Below are positions 55,176-64,000 of a stretch of 64,000 nt of DNA, one piece after another (the first letter of the stretch is position 1; each line of letters begins with the position of its first letter). The notes under the pieces were generated by a model, which saw only the letters and a program-made list of their open reading frames with translations, was not told the DNA's origin and ran no database searches. The position numbers were made by a program, and so were the translations under genes. The stretch is from Crotophaga sulcirostris (lineage: Eukaryota; Chordata; Aves; Cuculiformes; Crotophagidae), in the NCBI GenBank assembly GCA_013397455.1, contig VYZB01000078.1, positions 1,676,247-1,740,246 of the forward strand. The letters are read 5' to 3'.

Positions 55176-58100
55176 TAAAAATGCAAACATTATAGAAGAA
55201 AATTGATTTAAGTAAACAAACAAAAATACCTTTAGAGTTGTATGTACTTAGGTTTCACTGGGAGAAATATGCTTTGCAGTAATATTTTCTTAAGTAATTC
55301 AGCAGCTTTTTGGTTTTATGACAGAGGTGATCCTCAGTTTAAACATACAGCAATGGAGTATTTTCATGCTATCTCAGCATGTTGGAAACATAGCCCAGGC
55401 TTTGGAATGTTGCAACAACTGATAACATTAGGAAATTAAAAAAAGGTTATATAAAACAATGACTACTGCATAAGGAAGGCATTTGATTAATGATCATATA
55501 CTTCAGACCCTTTAGTTATTTTTTTCTCCTGGTAAATTAGTGCAACTGTAACATATTACAAGTAGAAATTATGGCATAATTTGAAGTCTCTGGGACAGAC
55601 AATGTTCCTGGAGTATGGGAATAAACATGTCAGGGAGGGAAAATGAAGAGCAGGGCAAGGGCAGGGGAGCTGGGAGCTGCAGGCAGCAGCAGGACAGGCC
55701 CATGACAATGACCGGGGCTCAGCCATGGAGCTGGGGACATGTCCAAGGTCTGAGCATGAGGTCTCTCCTTCGCTGAGGCTTTGACAGCTCAGGGTCTTTC
55801 AGCTTACCAAACCTTTAATTCCTACCCCCACCTTTGAAATAGAAAAGAAGTGGTTGCTCATGGTCTTTCACCTTGTCCAGAGGACCTCAGAAGATGTCAG
55901 CAGGGATTCACTGTGTGAGAAACAAACCATGAGAGTGTACCAACTGGTTCCCTCTGTCCCTGCAGTACTGTGTGGATTTTGTCCTGGCACAGGGTGAAAT
56001 GGTTTGAGGGTGGACACGATGCTCGGGCTCCCAGCTATCCCATGGAAAGGAGGGTGGCACCAGTTTCCCAGGGCTCACAGAGAACCCTGGCTGTGGGCAA
56101 AAGTCTGTGGTTTGCCTCTGGCTCCAGGCAACCTAAAGGAGAAATCAACTCCAGTCTTCCATGTTTTGTCAGTACTAAAATATTTTGCTGGTACAAAACC
56201 TTCCATAATGTTTCCTCTTGAACTCTCCCAGTCACAATTCCAACCTGGTCTGCTTAGGATGATTATAATTAGAAGCCTAAAATGAAGGAAAAATCAGAGT
56301 TTAATAAATCTAACTGTACCACCAATGCTGGGGGGAATAATCTGAATTTCTGAAGAGCTCTACCCTGCAAACTCATGCACTCACCAGTCAACATCAATAA
56401 TTTATACTGATGAAGCAGTGGAGTGACACGCATTCATGCATTTTCTGAACAAACCCCCAAGGGCTGGTCACACTCTAAGGTAGTACCATGTCCTTAAAAG
56501 CCAACCGAGAACAGCCTTTTTGAAATGAACTCTTCTGTGAAAGGCAGGTGTGTGTAAAGCCAGGCTGATTGCTGCAATGCAAAATGTTACATCTCTGGGC
56601 AGGTGGACTGTGCAGTTGCAGTTTGCTATGCAACTAATACCTTTCTACATAAGAGGTACTAAGAAATGGATTTTCTTTGTCAGTTTTTACAACCTGCTTC
56701 CTTGTTTTCATGAATACAGTGTCTGTCTCCGTGGAATTAAATCTTTAGCAGAAAGCAAAAGCCAAAAGCACCAAAAACCTTATCAACAGGGATGCGCACA
56801 AGCCCCCAAGGTCAGTGTGTGGCTGAGTTTAAGGATTCTTATTTGTAAACTTTTCAGCTTGTGTTCGTCTTGGGCTGTTCCTGATTACTTTCTTCTCTCT
56901 GTTGTTTGTCCTTGGGTCTGGAAGGAGAGAGTTTTTCTCATTGTGGTCCTTTTCACCAGCAGGGCAGAAATGGTAACCATAATGCAAAAACCAGCCTATG
57001 AAATATATCTAATTCTTAACCAAGATAGTAACTTCAGATGTCCGTTACTTCTCATTGAAGCAGTCTCCTTCCTTTTAATTTGTAGCATGCAATACGTAAA
57101 ACTGGACTTCATTTCTGAGAAAATCAAAGCCCCTTTACTGACCACTGTAACCAACAGAGATTCTGAAACTTTTAGCAGTATAGAAATCTGAAATCTCAGA
57201 CAAGACAGGGAAAGACGATCTTTTTCTGCATATGCTTTTTCTCTTCATATCCTCTACAGAATGTAAGGTGGTAAAATCCCCAAGGACATCCTTGCCCAGG
57301 ATCAGCAGCCTGAATGTGGGTCACCACCAGCCCTTGGAGTCTCACCTCATGTGACTTGGTACAGTCTGTTGAATCCTGTGATGGCATCCCACTGCTTGAG
57401 CAAAGCCTTATTCTGCCTGTGTCTTAATTAGTTGGCATAATAAAGTTAGCTGACATTCAGATGTTGGAAGTGCCTGCTCAGGCTGAAAGAAGTTCCTTCC
57501 TGTCCAATTGACCTCAAGTCTGGAAAGTAGAACTGCTGTTTCCTTTTTCTTTTCTGGCTGCAACAAGTCACTGAAATAAAGTGCTTTGTTTGTAACAGTT
57601 TTTGTCCCTTAGTGCCAACTAAGCATTTCTGGGAGGTCCATAATTTGTTCCTGAATAAAGTTCTCTTTCTTGAATATTTATGTTTAGAGCTGTATATATA
57701 AGCTAATTAAAAAAAAAAAAAAAAAGAGTCCATAGAAACCAGTTCTTTTAGAAGCCACAATAGCCCTGAATTTTTGCTATGTGTTTCTGCCCAAGTTTGG
57801 TCAGAGGGCTTGGTTTTGTTTTTTGTAAGAGTTCAGCTGAGTTGTTTAATCAGGCATTATAAGGAAGTGTCTTTCTCTCTCCTTTCCCCCCACCTTATGC
57901 TTTCTTTCAGTCTACCATTTCTCCTACTTTGACCTCTTCTCCAAGTTTCCCATGAAGTGGCTTTGGGAATTATGTCACTTGATTTGGAATCTTTGGTCAG
58001 CTTCACAGCCTGGGGCCAAGCAGGCTTAGTGCTAAATCCTTGGAGCATACGCTAAACATCACCACCAGACTGTGACCCATTGGAAGGCATTCTTGTGTAC

Positions 58101-58404
58101 AGGCTCCTTGTGGGTTATGCAAGAAGGTATTGTACCTCTAATGCAGCAAATTATGAGACAGTATTGGTTTTGCCATATCCCTGTGTTTAGACATTTTTAG
58201 CACAGATCTTGCAATTTTCTTTCATTGCTGTACAGAGGAATTGGCAGTGCCTGAAAGAGTACTTTTTAGCAGTTGAAGAATGGGACGTCAGAAGCATCCA
58301 TCCCATACTTCCTGGCACCTGACCCAACTTTTCCATACCTATTCAATACAGTTCAATAAAGAATTGCATTCCCACTGGAACTGCATATGATGATTCAGTA
58401 ACCT
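55176..58404. other. Intergenic, no recognised gene
   Basis: 3.2 kb. A more GC-rich patch covers about 55640-56130 (AGGGCAAGGGCAGGGG and similar). A 642-nt open frame on the + strand at 56550-57191 opens with GTG; its first ATG is at 56577 (204 codons). It has several hydrophobic stretches but no motif I recognise. An A run lies at 57710-57725, with scattered AATAAA sites at 57574 and 57653. Confidence 0.65.
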
Positions 58405-59585
58405 ACAGCACAGAATTATAGAATGGTTTGGATTGAAAGGGACCTTAAAGATCATACAGTTTCACCCCCTGCCATAGGCAGGGACACCTCCCGCCAGCCC
58501 AGGCAGCTCCAGGCCCCATCCAACCTGGCCTGGAACACCTCCAGGGAGGGGGCACCCACAGGTTCCCTGGGCAACCTGTGCCAGGGCCTCACCACCCTCA
58601 GCGTGAAGAATTTCTTCCTAATGTCTAATCTAAATCTTCCCCCTTTCAATTTAAAGCCATTCCCCTTCATCCTGTCACTCCTTGCCCTTGTACAAAGTCC
58701 CTCCCCATCTTTCCTGCAGCTCCTTCAGGTACTGGAAGGCCTCTATAAGGTCTCCCTGGAGCCTTCTCTTCTCCAGGCTGAACAACCCCAACTCTCTCAG
58801 CCTGTCCTCATAGCAGAGGGGCTCCAGCCCTCTGATCATCTTTGTAGCCTCCTCTGGACCCGTTCCAACAGTTCCATATCCTACTTGTTTTGGGGATTCC
58901 AGAACTGGACACAGCACTCCAGGTGGGGTCTCACATGAGCAGAGCAAAGTGGGGCAATCCCCTCCCTTGCCCTGCTGGCCATGGGACAGGATTGGCCTTC
59001 TGGACTGTGAGCGCACATTGTTGGCTCATGTCCAGCTTCTCATCAATCACCACCCCAAGTTCTTCTCGGCAGGGCTGCTCTCATCACATCACCCCCCACC
59101 TGTTTTGATACCAGAGACTGCCCTGACCCAGGTGCACTTGGCCTTGTTGAACATCATGAGGTTCACCCAGGCCCACTTCTCCAGCTTGTCCAGGTCCCTC
59201 TGGATGGCATCTTGTCCTTCTGGTGTGACAATTACCCCACTCAGCTTGGTGTCATCTGCAGACTTGCTGAGGGTGCACTCAATCTCACTGTCTATATCAT
59301 CAGCACTGGTCCCAGTACAGACCCCAGAGGCATACCTCTTGTCACAGATTTCTATCTGAACATCAAGCCATTGACCGCTACTCTCTGAATGCAACCATGT
59401 AACCAATTCCTTATCCACTGAACAGTCCACCCACCAAATCCATATCTCTCCAGTTTAGAGTGAAGGATGTTGTGGGGGACCATGTCAAAGGCTTTACAAA
59501 AATCCAGATAGATTACATCCATTGCTTTTCCCATGTCCACTGATGGGGTCACCCCTGGTGAAAGCCACTAGGTTGATCAGCATCA
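58405..59585 (-). mobile_element. CR1 LINE, 3' half (probably half of an inverted insertion)
   Basis: The 3' end is at about 58405 (+ strand AGAATTATAGAATGGTTTGG). The minus strand encodes, from 59585 down, LINLVAF, then [20 protein letters not shown], a degraded FADD region with [10 protein letters not shown], and the C-terminal part with [14 protein letters not shown]. Frames are broken. In element coordinates it begins close to where the next copy stops. Confidence 0.94.
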
Positions 59586-59860
59586 CATTGAACTTCTAGT
59601 TTCTATGTCTGATATGGCTTTCTCTAAGAAAGTGGCAACTGTTTTCTGCTGATGAAGGCATGCAAGTTAGAGGACAACTGTTACAGAAATTTCATCTTTA
59701 CATTAACTAATATTTTGGTCAGTTGAAAAAAGTAGGACAGCAGCAGCAGGGACACTGGTCTGAGCCTGCACCTATGAAGTAACAAGTTATTTTCTCCAAA
59801 AATAACTTTTTCCTTGCAGTGTGTTTGCAGGAATAGGCTTGATGTTCAAGACATTTTCAA
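59586..59860. other. Spacer between two CR1 parts
   Basis: About 275 bp I could not align by eye to CR1. It could be diverged CR1 endonuclease sequence, a later insertion, or original genomic DNA. Confidence 0.5.
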
Positions 59861-61040
59861 TGCAAGAACAGACAACAGCTTCCCAACAGAAGTGATCAAG
59901 GAGTCAAGGAGCAGAGGTGCTCTACTAGATCTGATACTTATATATAAGGATTAATTGATTGGGGATGTGAAGATAGGGACAATCTTGGCTGAAGGAACCA
60001 TGAGATGATGATTAGGAGCCTGATAGGACAGAATGAGGCAAAGAGCAGAACCGCAGCCCTGGACTTCTGGAGAGCAGAATCTGTCCTGTTCAGAGATCTG
60101 CTTGGAAGAATCCCGTGGAATATGGCCCTGGAGAGGACTCCAGGAGAGCTGGTGGATATTCAAGGTCACCTCGTACAAGCTCAAGAACTATCCATCCCAA
60201 CAGGCAGGAAAACCAAACGGAGCAGGAGGCTTGTATGAGTGAGCAAGAAGCTCCCAACTAAACTCAGACAGAAAAAGCAGCTGTACAGGAGGTGGAAGAA
60301 GGGTGACCTAGGAGGAATATAGAAGTGCTGTCTGACCATGGAGAGGTGGGCTTAGGAAAGCCAAATCTCACCTGGAGTTAAATCTGGCAAAAGAGATGAA
60401 CAGCAAGAAGAAAGATTTCCTCAAGGTCATCAGCAGCAAAAGGAAAACTAGGGAAAACATGGCCCCATTGCTAAATAGGGCAGAGGGACTTGGGACAAAA
60501 GACACAGAGTTGGCTGAGGTACTCAATATCTTCTTTATCTCAGTGTTTACTGGTAAGACTTGCCCTCAGTAATCTCAGGCACCAATGGGAAAGTCCAGGG
60601 CAAAGTAGATTTACTCTCAGTGGAGGACAATCTGATTAGGGAACATATTAAATAAACTGGACCTACAGACATTCATGGGTCTAATACAATGCACCGACAA
60701 GCACTGGGGGACCTGGCCTGTGTCATTACAGGCAGCCTGCAATCATCTTTAAAGGGGCTGTTGGAGAGGTGCACGACTGGGGAGAGATCCTCAGGACTGG
60801 AAGGAAGCAAGTGTCTCCTGTCTCCATGAAGCGTAAAGACAATTTGAGGAGCTACAGGCTGCTCAGCCTTACCTTGATCCCTGAGAAGACAGTGGAACAG
60901 CTAATCATGGAAATCATTTCTAAACAGCATGGAGGACAAGGAGGTGACTGCAAGAAGACAGCATGGACTTATGGAGGTGAAATCATAACTAACCAACCTC
61001 ATAGCCTTCCACAATGAGGTGACTGGCTTGATGTATATAT
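59861..61040 (+). mobile_element. CR1 LINE, endonuclease end to mid reverse transcriptase
   Basis: Sense-strand CR1 in broken frames: SRSRGALLDLILI (end of endonuclease, about 59905-59945), then the linker with SKKKDFLKVISSKRK, AEVLNIFFISVF and RTGRKQ, and reverse-transcriptase start with TLIPEKTVEQLIMEIISK, then LTNLIAFHNEVTGLM at about 60990-61035, where CR1 similarity stops abruptly. Several stops and frameshifts; not coding. Confidence 0.9.
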
Positions 61041-63469
61041 GTACAACAGGAAAGAGAGACTGGGAAATAATTACTCAGAGCAATGGCCAGACAAAATCTA
61101 GGTTCCTTCTGTATATAATAGATTCAAGGAATGTTTACTTAGCATAAATTTGGATGCCTGTGCATTGGGTAATTTTTATACTAGTGCTGACAGCTGCTTG
61201 CTGTAGCAGATAAAAGTACGGCGCTGCCACCCTCTTTGTGTTACTTATTCTGGTGCTGAGCCTCCATTAGCATTTCTGGAGGAGTAAATACGTTGATTGG
61301 GAAAAGATGGCTTTCTTTTAACTATTTGACATGGCACCATGCTAAGATATCAAGAGGAAAATATGAAGATAAAGGAGGTGCTGTATTGTCAGTGTCTGCA
61401 TCTTCAACGCCCACCACTACAAGCAAATCTGCTTTATTTTTAGGAAGAACCATAATGGAGCTGACTGCCATGATGTGACATCTCTTTTATGACTGGACTA
61501 TTTTCAGCAACCGAGGTGCCTTTTGTTGTAAGATTTGAGGAAATTTTCCTCATTTTTGACCACCTCCTTATCCTCTTCGGTCACCATCCTTGCCTAAAAG
61601 AAAGGCAAAAACCTACTAAACTAGCCACAAACATCCAGAATGTGTTGGACCTGTCCTGCTTCTGTCTCTATTTCTGACAGAATCTAGTATTAAATATATT
61701 GGAGGAACATGCAAGAAAGGCTGTTTCGAGCTACTCAGCCCAAAGAGGAAGTCTTGTTATTTTTTATCATTCTCATGGTGATGGCACAATGATTTTTTGG
61801 GTAGTAATTACTCTTCACCAGTCTCCTGTAGCAGTGTGCCATGCTGCCAAAATATGTTACTCAAACCTTCCATTATTATTGGATTCACTTTTAATTTGTG
61901 GCAATGGGTTCCATACAGGCTTATTATTTGTATGAAATAGTTTCCTGGTATTGATCTGAAAATGCTTTTCTTTTCATTTTGTCCCTGTTCTACTATTAAA
62001 AAGGCCAAATAAATAGGGAGCTTTCCCCCAAGCCTGTCATTCATATTTCACCTTTGTGTGGATCTCTCTTGTTTGTCATGGGTGAAATCCTGCCTAGGAA
62101 GAATTACTGCTGTGACTTTCTTGGGCAAAACCCACATATTTTTTCCCCTTGATTCTTGAGCTACTCATTTCTGCTTGGAAAGATTCTTTGCTTAACATCC
62201 CATTGCTCTGTCATTCCATTTGTTCCTGTATTACTGCTATACCTACAGTGAAAATCAAAAGTTTTTTATAGACCCTACCGTCTCTGCAGTTAACTGCATT
62301 ATTAGCTTGGAATAGAATAAGCTGAGTGTGCCTGACTGGGAAGAAAAGAAAGATAGGCTATCAGGTGAGATATTTTAGGAAGTATCTAAAAAGACCGGTA
62401 TTTTCAAGATAAGCCTTTGATTTTCAGTGGATTTTTAACTTTATAAGAGCCTAATGGTGCAGAAGGGCAAGTTCTGTGATTCCCGCCAAAAGTTTAGCAT
62501 ATGAAGAAGCCCAGCAAAGTCAGGTGTTTCTGACAAATATCAATAAGTATGGAACTTCACTACAGATGCTCAGGTAACCTGTGGCATTTCTGGCTTATCG
62601 GCGAGCAACACCAAAGGTACTAACACTGGTAGTGCTCTGAGAGCCTCACACTTTGGAAAGTCATGCCACAGCTTTTCCCAGTTAGGCGATGAGAAAGAGA
62701 GGAATTGGCAAACCAGCAGTCTTTGCCTGAAGATGTGCTGTTAAAAGATGTTTTCACGAGCTCTTTTTGTTTGCATAATGTTGCTTTTGTGAAACAGTGG
62801 AAACATTCCTTGTTCATACCAAACTCCCAGGTGACTGGCACTCATCTTTCTCTAACCTGTGTTGTCATGATGGACACCTGTCACTGGAAAATGATGACAA
62901 CTTGAAATGCTTTTTCTTTGCAGGTGGTTTCAGTCCAATTAATGAAGGAGGTCGATTCAGATTCTGGTGAATGCATTTATCTTTGTGACACATCCAGGCA
63001 ACCTAAGTAGGACAAGTAAACCAATATACTTCTCTATTTCTTTACCCTGGTCCTGAGGTGACATTTCAGCCATTACGTGCTTAACTACCACTACCTAGTC
63101 AAGCAGTTACAACAAGTTTGGCCTCAACTCAACATCAATAAAACACCATTTCTGCTGTGACTAGCTTGAAGTCTTCAAAACAGACACAGATAAAATTCAC
63201 AGGATGACCTAGGGAAATCTTTCTGGGATTTTTCTACGTGCCTTTTTCTCTTCTCTTATGCAATGTAATGGCAGAGAAGACATTTGGTGACTGCAGCTAT
63301 GAAAGAAGTGAATTTCAGCAAACCTGTGAGGGCACGACCTTGTTAGACTGTATGGAGGACAACTGTTTTTTATGAGCAGGGATGCTGTTTGCCACTGAAG
63401 GGCAGGAATTTGTGCAACCAAAGCTCAATTAGAGTTGAAGCTGGACAGTACTGTGAAGGATAATAAAAA
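61041..63469. other. Intergenic, nothing recognised
   Basis: 2.4 kb, mixed composition, only short open frames (none above about 78 codons) and no repeat that I recognise. Confidence 0.7.
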
Positions 63470-64000
63470 GGGCTTTTCAAATATGTTGATAACAAAAGGC
63501 AGGCCAGAAACGACATTGACCCATTGCTTGGTAAGCGTGGATGCTCCATAAACAGGGATATAGACAAAGCAGAGGCATTTAATGCTTTTTTTGCCTTTGT
63601 CTTCAGTATTAATGGTGGACACAGGCTCCACCAGAGCCCTGGGCTAGAGGACCAAGACTATGCAAATTATAAACTCCCAGTCAACCCTGAACTTGTGCAG
63701 GATTTGCTGCTTCAGCTGGATCACTACAAGTCAATGTAGTGACTTAAAGAGCTGACTGATGTAATAGCAAGACCTCTCTCATTGATTTTCAGTGTTCTTG
63801 GAATCTGGAGAGGTATCTGTTGACTGGAAGCTGGCAAATGTTGTCCCAATTTTCAAGGAGGGCAGCAGGGATAATATCAGGAACTACAGGTCTGTCAGTC
63901 TCACTTCAGTGCCTGGTACGATTATGGAGAAGATTATTCTTGGAGCTACTGAAAACCACCTAAAATACGGCACAGTCATTGGTCCCAGCCAGCACAGGTT
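63470..64000 (+). mobile_element. CR1 LINE, continues past the window
   Basis: Sense-strand CR1 ORF2 in broken frames: the linker region (IDKAEAFNAFFAFVFSINGG, LEDQDYANYKLPVNPELVQD), then WKLANVVPIFKEGSRDNIRN and SVPGTIMEKIILGATENHLK, the start of the reverse transcriptase. The element runs off the right edge; the 5' boundary near 63470 is approximate. Confidence 0.92.

Noticed and set aside
58423..58938. 171-codon + strand open frame
   Set aside because: It lies wholly inside the minus-strand CR1 and reads its complement; no independent gene.

Overview
This is a vertebrate nuclear window, almost certainly from a bird. It carries the last 12 exons of SMARCA2 (BRM, a SWI/SNF ATPase) on the + strand, followed by about 19 kb of gene-poor DNA. 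The bird call rests on many CR1 LINE fragments with the avian 3' tail (runs like ATTCTATGATTCT), an LTR of a type common in bird genomes, and a galluhop/Hsmar1-like mariner. Tetrapod SMARCA2 lies between the DMRT genes and VLDLR. In birds that block is Z-linked, so a Z origin is the best guess, but nothing in the window proves it.

Layout: 1-44224 holds coding exons 22-68, 1412-1578, 4800-4963, 7430-7657, 11108-11185, 15349-15567, 27135-27352, 37701-37806, 38621-38722, 42151-42283, 43415-43557 and 44189-44224. All introns are GT-AG. The joined exons are 1641 nt, a single open frame of 546 codons plus stop with no break, so the gene looks functional. They encode, in order, the second RecA lobe of the Snf2 ATPase (motifs V and VI), the SnAC region, a basic stretch with an AT-hook, a bromodomain, and an acidic/basic tail. 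The 3' UTR runs to one of two poly(A) signals near 45.06 and 45.10 kb.

The introns hold an old CR1 piece and a solo LTR (intron 1412/4800 side), another CR1 piece (5.9 kb), a mariner with both ends and its TA duplication intact but a dead transposase (17273-18548), two short CR1 tails (31.0 and 32.9 kb), and a 2 kb antisense CR1 ending about 180 bp before the exon at 42151.

45.1-64 kb is intergenic. It contains CR1 copies at 45.97-46.62, 54.87-55.17, 58.41-61.04 and 63.47 kb to the window end, and a double pentanucleotide microsatellite at 54.77-54.87 kb. The 58.4-61.0 kb copy looks like one CR1 insertion whose 5' half was inverted by twin priming. I saw no other convincing gene, no RNA gene I would defend, and no novel system. 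The most useful leads are the inverted CR1, the fossil mariner inside the intron that in mammals houses the short-isoform promoter, and the apparent absence of the mammalian 54-nt bromodomain cassette exon.
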